Origin: Bacteroidales bacterium
GTDB taxonomy: Bacteria; Bacteroidota; Bacteroidia; Bacteroidales; Paludibacteraceae
Length of the DNA stretch: 26,374 nt
Direction of reading: 5' to 3'
NCBI GenBank assembly: GCA_900767595.1
Contig: CAAFZS010000028.1
Coordinates: forward strand, 1-26,374
Shown here piece by piece: positions 1 through 8,040 of the stretch (position 1 is its first letter; every line of letters starts with the position of its first letter). Both the position numbers and the translations under genes were made by a program. The notes under the pieces were generated by a model that searched no databases, was not told the DNA's origin, and saw only the letters and a program-made list of their open reading frames with translations.

Positions 1-36
1 AAAGCACTCCCGCAGCCTAATATGGTTACACTTCCT

Positions 37-2022
37 TTATTCACTGAACGAATCTAATAGTTTAATGATCTTGTTTTTCAGTTGCGTCTTACGCTCTATA
101 TGTTCGAGCACGGCTTTGACAAACGCATTGTTTTCAAACTTCCCTCGCACATTCTCAAAGTCCGCTAACTGCTGCGAAGCATCGCCATCCACCCCGAAAC
201 CGGTTTGGCTATTGAGGTCAAACTCCTTACGGGCATCGTCATAGATCATTCGATCCAGTTGAACGACCGCCTTATGCCAGTCTTCTACCAACGTCCTTAT
301 CTGCGCCAGCGAAGCCTTTTGGATAGGACACTGCCAGAGTTGTTCAATCTTCTGTGCAGCCCACGTCCATTCGTAATCGTAATAGTTGCGCTGCATCTCA
401 ACGAAACGCTCTTGGATACGCTCGAGCGTCATCTCGCCCGCCTCTATATCCGACAATAATCGTGCCACTTCACTCCGCGGAGCAATCAAGCCCGCCAAAT
501 CTACCCACTCACCCGAACCGGGTTGCATGGTAGGAATAAGCGCTTGACTTAATTCGGTCAGGTTCTTGGCGCCACTATTCTCAATACGCGTGATGAGGGA
601 GTTACCCAAGAACTTCGTAATACCAATCGTATATAAGTCAATACCATGCACTAAGGACGAGTTGCGAATCTTACAGTTTTTATAACCATAGATGCCCGTC
701 TGTTTTCCCGAGAGGCGTTGAATCTCTTGCAATATCTCACGTCCGTGCCACATCTTCTGCACCGTGTAAGGCGAGAGCAGATTAAAGTTAATGCAGTCCA
801 ATAAATCGGGATCCTTACGGTTATCACGCTTCGGCCATTTCTGGGCATCACGAATTGTACCTACCGTACGCAAGTTCGCTCCCGGTACCAAGAAACTCTC
901 GGAGTTATCCTCAATAAGGTAGGAGAAAGGCAGATCAGATGTGTCCGCATGTTTGGTATGCCGCCCCATCACAAGCGAGAAGGCACCAATCTTACTGGGC
1001 CACAACAGGTAGGAGTCGGAGGTGGTCTTCGCTCCACGCTCAGCCACACCTTGGTGGATAGGACCGAGTTTATACATATGGTTGGACTGGTTACTGCCCG
1101 AACCGGCATTCAAGAACGAGAACATTCCCGCAATCAGAAGTGTCGACTTATGGTGCGTCACGGTATACGGGCCGGCAAAGATAGCCGCAGCCTCTCCGTG
1201 CATACCTTGGCAGTTACTGAAGAACAGCGATTCGCCGGCGGAATAGTGCTTATCGAAAACACAACCTTGTCCGACGAAACACTTGTCCACAATCGTTGAA
1301 TCCCCTATCTCTACCCCCGAAGCGAGGATAAAATCCGAGCACTTGACACCCGAACCTAACTTCACCGGAGCAGCAGCATTAGAGTTAATCGTACCGTTTC
1401 TCAAACGCGAGGTACCACGGATAAGGGCACAATCACCAATGTTCACGTTCTTGATTGAACCGCAGTTGAGGATGGTAACATTCCCCCCTATCGAACCCAT
1501 ATCCGACGATTGCGCTTGCGCATAGTCGTCAATCATCTTCTCAAGGGTTTGCACCATCTCGGGACGGTGACGATAAAGCGTCAATATATATGCCAATGAA
1601 GCCGAAAGACGATTGAAGATAGGAATCTCACGTCCGCCGCCTTCGTTCATCACAGCTACACGAACGCCGTTGCCAAAGGTAGATACACCATCCACCAGAA
1701 CCGCATTCACATTCTCGATACAGGTATTGGCACCAATACGGTAGTTGGCAATATAATTGTGAATATTGTACAGGTGACAGTTATCCCCCACCTCACAATG
1801 ATGAATCATCGCATGGGCGATACCCGAATGAACCTTTACCCCACCGGGCAACTCGAACGAGCGCTCGAACACACCCAATCGTACAGGACCCGAGAAATGG
1901 GCATCCTCTACATATTGGGTATCGAACCCGTCCTTAACTTGTACTTGCGACCAGTCTTCGGCCGTGCAGCGTTGCGCTTGCAACTGCTGTATTTCCTCCT
2001 CTGTAAGAGACCTATAACTCAT
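37..2022 (-). CDS. DUF4954 family left-handed beta-helix protein
   Basis: A 661-residue protein that I recognise as the DUF4954 family of Bacteroidota; no biochemical role is established to my knowledge. The first half is rich in short hexapeptide-like turns, for example IGANTCIENVNAVL near residue 96 and IGDSTIVDKCFVGQG near residue 241, as in left-handed beta-helix acyltransferases and nucleotidyltransferases, so a sugar- or nucleotide-linked activity is possible but only inferred. The C-terminal 150 residues are charged and probably helical. There is no signal peptide, so it is expected in the cytosol. The start ATG overlaps the stop of the upstream exonuclease gene as ATGA, so it is the third gene of the dnaN operon. 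The family call is fairly sure; the function is unknown. Confidence 0.85.
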   Translation of the reverse strand: MSYRSLTEEEIQQLQAQRCTAEDWSQVQVKDGFDTQYVEDAHFSGPVRLGVFERSFELPGGVKVHSGIAHAMIHHCEVGDNCHLYNIHNYIANYRIGANTCIENVNAVLVDGVSTFGNGVRVAVMNEGGGREIPIFNRLSASLAYILTLYRHRPEMVQTLEKMIDDYAQAQSSDMGSIGGNVTILNCGSIKNVNIGDCALIRGTSRLRNGTINSNAAAPVKLGSGVKCSDFILASGVEIGDSTIVDKCFVGQGCVFDKHYSAGESLFFSNCQGMHGEAAAIFAGPYTVTHHKSTLLIAGMFSFLNAGSGSNQSNHMYKLGPIHQGVAERGAKTTSDSYLLWPSKIGAFSLVMGRHTKHADTSDLPFSYLIEDNSESFLVPGANLRTVGTIRDAQKWPKRDNRKDPDLLDCINFNLLSPYTVQKMWHGREILQEIQRLSGKQTGIYGYKNCKIRNSSLVHGIDLYTIGITKFLGNSLITRIENSGAKNLTELSQALIPTMQPGSGEWVDLAGLIAPRSEVARLLSDIEAGEMTLERIQERFVEMQRNYYDYEWTWAAQKIEQLWQCPIQKASLAQIRTLVEDWHKAVVQLDRMIYDDARKEFDLNSQTGFGVDGDASQQLADFENVRGKFENNAFVKAVLEHIERKTQLKNKIIKLLDSFSE

Positions 2023-2807
2023 TTTAATGATGCAAAAACTCGCTTAAACACTGCTTTCGTATATTCCGGGAATTCCCCATTGATGAGCCAACCGAAATAC
2101 CCGCTATCGCGACGGAAGACATCCTTCACGCGCATGCCTTTATATTTGCCGAAATTGAAGATCTCCACCCCTTCGTTATCGTAAGCGATGCGTCCCGCAA
2201 AATCCGCAAAACGGGTACCGCCTTGCGAATAATCGCTAAGCTCCGCCACGGTGGTAGGGATATCATAACGCTCCAACTCAGCCATCAGCACCTCGTAGGT
2301 CGCCATCGTATCCGCATTAGCCGAGTGCGCCTGAGACAAGTCTTTGTCGCAGAAGAACTTATAGGCAGCCGTCAGGTTACGCGGTTCGTTCTTTTGGAAG
2401 ATAGTGAAAGCATCTATCATCTTCTTATCCTTAAGGTCGATGGTAACACCGGCTCTTAAGAACTCCTCTGCCAGTAGGGGGATATCAAAGTGGTTACTGT
2501 TATAACCCGCTAAATCGCTATCCTCCATTATCTTCGCTACCTCGGGAGCAATTTGCCTGAACGTAGGACAGTCAGCCACATCGGCATCATAGATCCCGTG
2601 CACGGCAGAGGCCTCCACCGGAATAGGCATCGTCACCTCTTGCCCTAAAAGCATCTGCACCGGACGCACGCGATAGGTCTTACTCTCCGACGAGCCATTG
2701 GGATAGAGTTTATAAAAACTCAATTCCACAATCCGGTCAGAGGCGATGTTTACCCCCGTTGTCTCCAAATCGAAGAAGACTAAAGGTCTTTCTAATTGCA
2801 GTTTCAT
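2019..2807 (-). CDS. DEDDh-type 3'-5' exonuclease (DnaQ/epsilon-like)
   Basis: A 262-residue 3'-5' exonuclease of the DnaQ superfamily. The motifs are visible in order: Exo I FFDLETTG (D13, E15), Exo II YNSNHFDIPLL (D108) and Exo III AHSANADTMAT (H161, D166), which makes it the DEDDh class. After about residue 200 there is a small tail with NFGKYKG and GYFGWLINGEFP, resembling the C-terminal module of ExoX-like proteins. It lies directly behind dnaN: its ATG shares one base with the dnaN stop (TGATG), so the two are probably translationally coupled. This supports a role in DNA replication or repair, perhaps as the separate proofreading subunit of DNA polymerase III, although a general repair exonuclease is equally possible. 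The domain call is firm; the partner is inferred. Confidence 0.88.
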   Translation of the reverse strand: MKLQLERPLVFFDLETTGVNIASDRIVELSFYKLYPNGSSESKTYRVRPVQMLLGQEVTMPIPVEASAVHGIYDADVADCPTFRQIAPEVAKIMEDSDLAGYNSNHFDIPLLAEEFLRAGVTIDLKDKKMIDAFTIFQKNEPRNLTAAYKFFCDKDLSQAHSANADTMATYEVLMAELERYDIPTTVAELSDYSQGGTRFADFAGRIAYDNEGVEIFNFGKYKGMRVKDVFRRDSGYFGWLINGEFPEYTKAVFKRVFASLK

Positions 2808-3931
2808 CAGTCGTTCAGAAGCATCGGCATTAACAACATGAGCAGATCTTGATTCTCCTCGTTCTCCATAGGCAAAATCAAACCTGCACGAGCGGGATCA
2901 GCCAGTTCGATGAGCACCTCGTTGGAAGCAATCGAAGAAATGATCTCAATAAGGAACGGTGCCTTGAAACCAATCGCCATAGGAGCACCCTCGTACGAGC
3001 AGGCAATCGTCTCTTCTGCCGAAGTGGAGAAGTCGATATCTTGCGCCGAAATAGTGATCTTATTCTCACTCAACGCCAGTTTGAGCAACGATGTACCGGT
3101 ATTGGCAAATACGGATACACGCTTGCAGGCGTTGACAATCGTTTGACGGTCAACCACTACTTTATTTTGATTGTTTTGCGGGATAACCGCATTGTAATTC
3201 GGGAAACGGCCCTCAATCTGACGGCAAACGATGAGCGTAGTGCCAAAAGCAAAACGGGCGTTCTTCTCACCAAAGCTGACCTTCACTTCCGCATCCTCCT
3301 TACCCAATATGTTGCGAAGGATATTCGCCGGCTTCTTAGGCAGGATGAAACTAATCGGAGTAGCGGATTGCACACTCGTGTTGCTATAACGGACCAAACG
3401 GTGGGCATCAGTAGCCACCATCGTCAGTTTATCTTGACCCAAGTCAAAGAAAATACCATTCATCACCGGACGCAGTTCATCATCAGCAGTGCAGAAGATG
3501 GTTTTATTTACAGCATCCAGCAACACATTAGCGGGCATAACAAACTCGCCAACCACAGCCTCCTCAAGTTGCATTTGAGGATACTCGTTGCCATTAGCAC
3601 CTACAAAAGAGTAGGTACCGTTCTCGCTGGTGATGTTCAGACCAAAGTTCTGATCATCGATAGCAAACGTAAGGGGTTGCTCAGAGAACTCCTTAAGGGT
3701 CTCCAACAACAGTTTGGCTTGGAAAGCAACCTTACCGGCACCTTCAGCCGATTCTACAGCCAAAGAGGTACGGATAGTCGTTTCTCCGTCCGAAGCGGTG
3801 AGGGTCAGTTGCGTACCCTCAAGATCAAATAACACATCCTCCAAGATTTGAAGAGAATTTTTCGGCGCGATAACGCGACCTACTGCTTGCAGTTGTTGGA
3901 ACAACTTGCTACTCGAAACAATGAATTTCAT
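2807..3931 (-). CDS. dnaN: DNA polymerase III beta sliding clamp
   Basis: The 374-residue beta clamp, a ring-forming dimer that tethers DNA polymerases and repair enzymes to DNA. The N-terminus MKFIVSSSKLFQQLQAVGRV, the central GNEYPQM and ATDAHRLVRY motifs and the C-terminal hydrophobic run ending LLMPMLLND are typical, and the length is normal for the family. I place the start at the ATG at 3931 because MKF is the usual beginning; a GTG two codons upstream is in frame but unlikely. It is the first gene of a three-gene minus-strand operon with the exonuclease and DUF4954 genes. Its promoter lies about 70 bases upstream and is back to back with that of murI. No dnaA is next to it, unlike the classical dnaA-dnaN order. 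Confidence 0.97.
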   Translation of the reverse strand: MKFIVSSSKLFQQLQAVGRVIAPKNSLQILEDVLFDLEGTQLTLTASDGETTIRTSLAVESAEGAGKVAFQAKLLLETLKEFSEQPLTFAIDDQNFGLNITSENGTYSFVGANGNEYPQMQLEEAVVGEFVMPANVLLDAVNKTIFCTADDELRPVMNGIFFDLGQDKLTMVATDAHRLVRYSNTSVQSATPISFILPKKPANILRNILGKEDAEVKVSFGEKNARFAFGTTLIVCRQIEGRFPNYNAVIPQNNQNKVVVDRQTIVNACKRVSVFANTGTSLLKLALSENKITISAQDIDFSTSAEETIACSYEGAPMAIGFKAPFLIEIISSIASNEVLIELADPARAGLILPMENEENQDLLMLLMPMLLND

Positions 3932-3998
3932 AAGCACTATATTTTATAAATTAAACAAATTTTCGAAATTATTCTATAATAATTTGCGTATTCGGGCG

Positions 3999-4030
3999 CA
4001 AAGTTACAAAAAATCTTTCAAATATACAAA
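3999..4030 (-). promoter_or_regulatory. Bacteroidota-type promoter of dnaN
   Basis: On the minus strand a -33 box TTTG (4030-4027) is followed after exactly 20 bases by a -7 box TAACTTTG (4006-3999), a full match to the TTTG/TAnnTTTG consensus of the phylum. It predicts a start near 3994 and a 5' leader of about 60 bases before the dnaN ATG. The -33 box is only 4 bases from that of the opposing murI promoter. Confidence 0.8.
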
Positions 4031-4034
4031 TTTT

Positions 4035-4066
4035 TTTGCAAAATTCAATCTTTTTTTGTACCTTTG
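4035..4066 (+). promoter_or_regulatory. Bacteroidota-type promoter of murI
   Basis: A TTTG -33 box at 4035-4038 is followed after exactly 20 bases by the -7 box TACCTTTG at 4059-4066. The murI ATG begins only 9 bases after the box, so the transcript would have a leader of a few bases at most. An in-frame TTG start at 4064 falls inside the -7 box and can be excluded. Confidence 0.8.
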
Positions 4067-4075
4067 CACTCGCAA

Positions 4076-4972
4076 ATGAAAAAAATCGGTGTTTTTGATA
4101 GCGGATTTGGGGGATTAACCATCCTCAAGAGCATTCGGAGCGTGCTGCCCGAATATGACTATATTTATTTAGGAGATAGCGCACGCGCGCCCTATGGCAC
4201 GCGCTCGTTTGAGGTCATTTATGAATATACGCTGCAAGCTGTTCGATATTTGCAGTCACAAGGCTGCCGACTGATTATCATCGCGTGTAACACGGCCTCT
4301 GCGAAAGCCCTTCGCACGATTCAGCAACACGACATCGACCCCGAGAAAATAAGAGTCCTCGGCGTCATCCGTCCCACCGCCGAAGCAGTAGCAAACCCTA
4401 CCCCCCTACCCCCCTACTCCTCTACTCCTCTACCCCCCTACCCCTCTACCCCCCACATCGGCATCCTCGCCACCCCGGGAACGGTGAGCAGCGAGAGTTA
4501 TGTGCTGGAACTGAACAAGTTAAATCCGGATTTAGTGATTACGCAGCAGGCGTGCCCGATGTGGGTTCCGCTCATTGAGAGCAATGAGATGGACACGCCC
4601 GAGATGGACTTTTATATTCGCACGTATTTGGATGAGTTGCTAAGCAAAGACCCCGCGATTGATACCATCATCCTCGGCTGCACCCATTACCCCCTTATCA
4701 AAGATAAGATTGAAAACTACTTAAACTTTAAACTATCCAACCAGACGGCTTCTCTCAACTCTAAACTCTCCACTCTAAACTTAATTTCGCAAGGTGCCAT
4801 TGTGGCGAAAAGTCTCAAAGACTATCTACATCGTCACCCCGAAATAGACAGCGAACTCAGCCGTACAGGTCTTTGCGATTATCTCACTACCGGAGACGCC
4901 CATACGTTTGAGTCCGCCGCTTCTATCTTCCTTAACGATAAAATTCACGCCACGCAGACGGAGTTAGTATAG
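4076..4972 (+). CDS. murI: glutamate racemase
   Basis: A 298-residue glutamate racemase, a cytosolic enzyme that makes D-glutamate for peptidoglycan using two cysteines as acid/base. The family motifs are clear: FDSGFGGLT at the start, GDSARAPYG, IIACNTASA with Cys71 and ILGCTHYPL with Cys202. The ATG at 4076 is chosen because MKKIGVFDSGFGG is the usual start. Two stretches look like insertions: residues about 107-126, rich in Pro, Tyr, Ser and Thr and made by a DNA octamer repeat, and residues about 217-234, low-complexity Asn/Leu/Ser. Both fall between conserved blocks, so the enzyme should still work. The gene ends 2 bases from the convergent phosphohexomutase gene, leaving no space for a terminator hairpin. 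Confidence 0.95.
   Translation: MKKIGVFDSGFGGLTILKSIRSVLPEYDYIYLGDSARAPYGTRSFEVIYEYTLQAVRYLQSQGCRLIIIACNTASAKALRTIQQHDIDPEKIRVLGVIRPTAEAVANPTPLPPYSSTPLPPYPSTPHIGILATPGTVSSESYVLELNKLNPDLVITQQACPMWVPLIESNEMDTPEMDFYIRTYLDELLSKDPAIDTIILGCTHYPLIKDKIENYLNFKLSNQTASLNSKLSTLNLISQGAIVAKSLKDYLHRHPEIDSELSRTGLCDYLTTGDAHTFESAASIFLNDKIHATQTELV
4396..4451 (+). repeat. octamer tandem repeat inside murI (7 copies)
   Basis: Seven consecutive copies of CYCTACYC (Y = C or T), starting CCCTACCC at 4396. Three octamers make 24 bases, so the protein shows an 8-residue period (TPLPPYSS, then TPLPPYPS) at about residues 109-126. The run lies between the conserved GVIRPTAEAV and IGILATPGTV segments of MurI, a place where other racemases have a short surface loop. 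Confidence 0.9.
4761..4781. repeat. 21-base element in murI, near-copy in polA (9648-9668)
   Basis: The stretch begins CTAAACTCTCCACT and ends TAAACT. The same 21 bases, with one difference at position 15, occur at 9648-9668. Here it lies in the second low-complexity insertion of murI, coding strand plus; in polA it lies in coding sequence of the opposite strand. It could be a dispersed short repeat or a coincidence. Confidence 0.5.
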
Positions 4973-4974
4973 TA

Positions 4975-6756
4975 TTATTCTGCTATACCTAAACTCTTGC
5001 GGATGGCAGGAACGCGAGCTTCTGCCGCAGCCGTAGCCGCCGCATAGTCCTTGATGGACTTCATTTCAGCCGGGATCTCGAAATAGAACTTAATCTTAGG
5101 CTCCGTGCCCGAAGGACGAACGGAGACTTTAAGACCGCCGTCGGTGAAGTATTGCAGTACATTCGACTTTGCCTCCAAAGCCATGTGGATATCCTTTTCC
5201 ACCCACTGACCATTGACGAGTTCGCGCTCCTTGCTTAATTGGAAGTCTTTGGTTTTAATCACTTTCTCACCGGCAATCTCCGTAATCGGGTGCTCGCGGT
5301 AGTTGATCATCATCTGTTTAATCTCTTCCGCACCCGTCTTACCCGGACGAACGATATTCACCGTACTCTCGCGTTGGAAGCCGTATTCCATATAGATATT
5401 CATCAGATACTCGTAGAGCGACATACCGTGGTCTTTGGCATATGCGGCAATCTCGCAGATAAGGCAGATAGCCGAAGGCGAACACTTATCGCGGACAGCG
5501 TCATAAGCCATAAAGCCGAAGCTCTCTTCGCCACCACCTATATATTTACGCTCGCCCTCCCACATGCGCACGCGGTTGGCAATCCATTTGAAGCCCGTAT
5601 ATTCGTCCGTCAAAGTAACCCCTTGGCGGTCCGCGATCTTTCGGATAAGTTCGGAAGTAACAATCGTCTTGACCAGGTACATATCCGGGGTTAACTTATT
5701 GAGACGCTTCATGTTATTGATGATATAATAACTGAACATCATGCAGGTTTGGTTACCATTGATGATGACCCATTCGTTCTTGTCATTGCGACAAACGATA
5801 GCGAGGCGGTCGGCATCGGGGTCAGAAGCGATAACCAAGTCGGCTCCGAGTTTGGTGCCGAGGTTCATTCCCATCGTCATTGCTTCGGAGTTCTCGGGGT
5901 TAGGACTTACTACAGTGGGGAAGTTACCGTCAATGACCATCTGTTCGGGCACTACGTGGATATTCTCAAATCCCCAACTGCGCAAGCACATCGGGATGAT
6001 CTGACGGCCTGTGCCGTGAAGAGGCGTATAAACGATATTCAGATCTTTCTGGTTGAGGATGGTCTGCTGGTCAATCATCACGGATTTAACCGCCATCATA
6101 TAGTCATAGTCCATCTCTCCGCCGATGATTTGAATCAGTTCCTTATTGCCCGTCCATTTAACATCTTCTATCTTCACTTTATTCACCTCATCGATGATTC
6201 CTTGGTCATGGGGTTGGAGCACTTGCGAACCGTCCTCCCAATAAGCCTTATAGCCGTTGTACTCTTTGGGGTTATGCGAAGCTGTCACGTTCACACCGCC
6301 TTGGCAGTGGAGGTGGCGGATAGCAAAGCTAACCTCCGGCGTCGGGCGCAGGCTCTCAAATAGATACACTTTGATGCCATTGGCAGAGAATACGTCTGCT
6401 ACCGTCTCGGCAAACATCCGACCGTTGTTACGGCAGTCGTGTCCCACGATGACGGAGACTTGTTCGCCCTTGGCGATGGACTTGAAACCACCCTCTTTGG
6501 CAACCTTGTTGAGGTAATTGGCATAACCTTGCGTAGCTTGGGCTACGATGTACTTATTCATACGGTTGCAACCGGGACCCATCACACCGCGCAAACCACC
6601 GGTACCGAATTCAAGGGTACGATAGAAACTGTCAATGAGGAGGGTCTTGTCCTCGGCTTCCATCATGGCTTTCACTTCTTGTTTCGTTTGTTCATCATAA
6701 TTGCCGTCGAGCCACTCTTGGGCACGGGCCATCACTTCTTGTAATTCGTCTTTCAT
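4975..6756 (-). CDS. phosphohexomutase (phosphoglucomutase/phosphomannomutase family)
   Basis: A 593-residue alpha-D-phosphohexomutase, which interconverts 1- and 6-phosphates of hexoses such as glucose or mannose through a phosphoserine. The four family signatures are present: the catalytic loop TASHNPKEYNG with Ser160, the metal-binding DPDADR at 312-317, the sugar-binding GGGEESFGF at about 407-415, and the phosphate-binding RPSGTEPKIKF near the C-terminus. FGTGGLRGVMG near residue 50 marks the longer subfamily often called phospho-sugar mutase. Glucose versus mannose specificity cannot be read from the sequence. It is the last gene of the long minus-strand operon behind hflX, separated by a 9-mer repeat spacer. 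Start ATG at 6756. Confidence 0.95.
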   Translation of the reverse strand: MKDELQEVMARAQEWLDGNYDEQTKQEVKAMMEAEDKTLLIDSFYRTLEFGTGGLRGVMGPGCNRMNKYIVAQATQGYANYLNKVAKEGGFKSIAKGEQVSVIVGHDCRNNGRMFAETVADVFSANGIKVYLFESLRPTPEVSFAIRHLHCQGGVNVTASHNPKEYNGYKAYWEDGSQVLQPHDQGIIDEVNKVKIEDVKWTGNKELIQIIGGEMDYDYMMAVKSVMIDQQTILNQKDLNIVYTPLHGTGRQIIPMCLRSWGFENIHVVPEQMVIDGNFPTVVSPNPENSEAMTMGMNLGTKLGADLVIASDPDADRLAIVCRNDKNEWVIINGNQTCMMFSYYIINNMKRLNKLTPDMYLVKTIVTSELIRKIADRQGVTLTDEYTGFKWIANRVRMWEGERKYIGGGEESFGFMAYDAVRDKCSPSAICLICEIAAYAKDHGMSLYEYLMNIYMEYGFQRESTVNIVRPGKTGAEEIKQMMINYREHPITEIAGEKVIKTKDFQLSKERELVNGQWVEKDIHMALEAKSNVLQYFTDGGLKVSVRPSGTEPKIKFYFEIPAEMKSIKDYAAATAAAEARVPAIRKSLGIAE

Positions 6757-6768
6757 ATTGTATAATTG

Positions 6769-6800
6769 TTTAACTGGTTTAACGGGTTTAGCAGGTTTAG
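6769..6800. repeat. 9-mer tandem repeat in the hflX-mutase spacer
   Basis: Units TTTAACTGG, TTTAACGGG and TTTAGCAGG (6769-6795) plus a partial TTTAG make up most of the spacer between the hflX stop and the mutase start. I see no promoter or hairpin here, so both genes are probably on one transcript. Confidence 0.85.
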
Positions 6801-6801
6801 T

Positions 6802-8037
6802 TTATTCTTCGTATTTCTGGAATAAAAAGTCGTTATAGGGATAGCGCTGGATATGGATCTGTTTGATGCGTTCGTACATCAACTCTTTCAGCGCATCGAT
6901 ATTATCTTTGTTCTTGGCGGAGATGAAGATACAGTCATTTGCCATCTTCGCCATCCATGTTTTTTTCAGTTCGTTGAGCGAGATGTTCTCCCGTTTGACA
7001 GGAGTCAGGTCGTCCTCCTCCTTCGGGGTATAAGTAAACGCGTCGGTCTTATTAAACACCACGATTGTAGGCAGTTGTCCCACCCCTAAGTCCGCTATGG
7101 TCTGTTGCACTACCTCGTACTGTTCCTCGAAGTTCGGATGGGAGATATCTACAATGTGTATCAGCAGGTCCGCCTCGCGTACCTCGTCCAGGGTCGATTT
7201 GAACGACTCCACCAGATGGTGGGGCAGTTTGCGAATGAACCCTACCGTATCACTCAGTAGGAAGGGTAGGTTCTCTATCGTCACTTTGCGCACGGTGGTA
7301 TCCAGGGTGGCAAACAGTTTATTCTCCGCAAACACATCGGATTTGCTCAGTAGGTTCATCAGCGTCGATTTGCCTACGTTCGTATAACCCACCAAAGCTA
7401 CGCGCACCATTTTTCCTCGGTGCTGCCGTTGGGTCGCCATCTGACGGTCAATCTTCTTGAGTTCCTCTCGAAGCAAGGCGATACGCTGACCGATGATACG
7501 TCTATCCGCCTCTATCTGCGTCTCACCCGTTCCGCGGTTCGTTCCGCCACCCCCTCGTTGTCGGTCGAGGTGACTCCACATCCTCGTTAGACGAGGCAGC
7601 ATATATTGCAGGTGCGCCATCTCCACTTGCGTCTTAGCATAGGAGGTCTGCGCCCGCTGTAGGAAAATCTCTAAGATGAGAATCGTGCGATCCATTACCC
7701 TTACTTCCCGCCGCTCTTTGGGATTATCGCGCCAGTTGAGGTCGCGTTCGATATTACGTATCTGACGCGGGGACAACTCATCATCAAAGATGACCACATC
7801 CACCGCTTTTTCTTCCTCCGACTGATGGGCAATGATATATTGCCGTATCTCTTCCAGTTTGCCGCTACCCACATACGTGTTTGTATCCGGTTGGGGGATG
7901 CGTTGTACAAACCGCTTAAGCGGAACGATATGGTTCGTATCCGCGAGGAAAGCGAGTTCGTCGAGGTACTCCTGCGTCTTCTCCTCCGGTTGGGTGGGAG
8001 TGATCAGACCGACTAATATTGCATTTATTTGTTCCAA
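6802..8037 (-). CDS. hflX: GTPase HflX
   Basis: A 411-residue ribosome-associated GTPase of the HflX family, which splits or rescues stalled ribosomes in species where it has been studied. The N-terminal domain contains NTYVGSGKLEEI (residues 53-64), followed by the helical linker with RGTGETQIEADRR (168-180). The G domain has G1 GYTNVGKS (217-224), switch I TLDTTVR, G3 DTVGF (263-267) and G4 NKTD (329-332). The only start codon before the conserved ILVGL segment is a TTG at 8037, only 3 bases from a heptamer repeat array. The start is therefore the least certain part of this call. The gene lies behind polA in the same direction, 65 bases apart. Confidence 0.94.
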   Translation of the reverse strand: MEQINAILVGLITPTQPEEKTQEYLDELAFLADTNHIVPLKRFVQRIPQPDTNTYVGSGKLEEIRQYIIAHQSEEEKAVDVVIFDDELSPRQIRNIERDLNWRDNPKERREVRVMDRTILILEIFLQRAQTSYAKTQVEMAHLQYMLPRLTRMWSHLDRQRGGGGTNRGTGETQIEADRRIIGQRIALLREELKKIDRQMATQRQHRGKMVRVALVGYTNVGKSTLMNLLSKSDVFAENKLFATLDTTVRKVTIENLPFLLSDTVGFIRKLPHHLVESFKSTLDEVREADLLIHIVDISHPNFEEQYEVVQQTIADLGVGQLPTIVVFNKTDAFTYTPKEEDDLTPVKRENISLNELKKTWMAKMANDCIFISAKNKDNIDALKELMYERIKQIHIQRYPYNDFLFQKYEE

Positions 8038-8040
8038 ATT

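Noticed and set aside
2849..3832. A 327-codon open frame on the plus strand
   Set aside because: It lies wholly antisense to dnaN, has no recognisable domain and no promoter; it arises from the codon bias of dnaN.
3932..3937. GTG start for dnaN two codons upstream of the ATG
   Set aside because: The family begins at MKF, and the ATG at 3931 fits exactly.
4375..4460. Frameshift or pseudogene status of murI because of the C-rich repeat
   Set aside because: The frame is open through the repeat, and all catalytic motifs on both sides are in the same frame.
5749..6363. A 204-codon open frame on the plus strand
   Set aside because: It is antisense to the phosphohexomutase gene, whose motifs are intact; no family resemblance.
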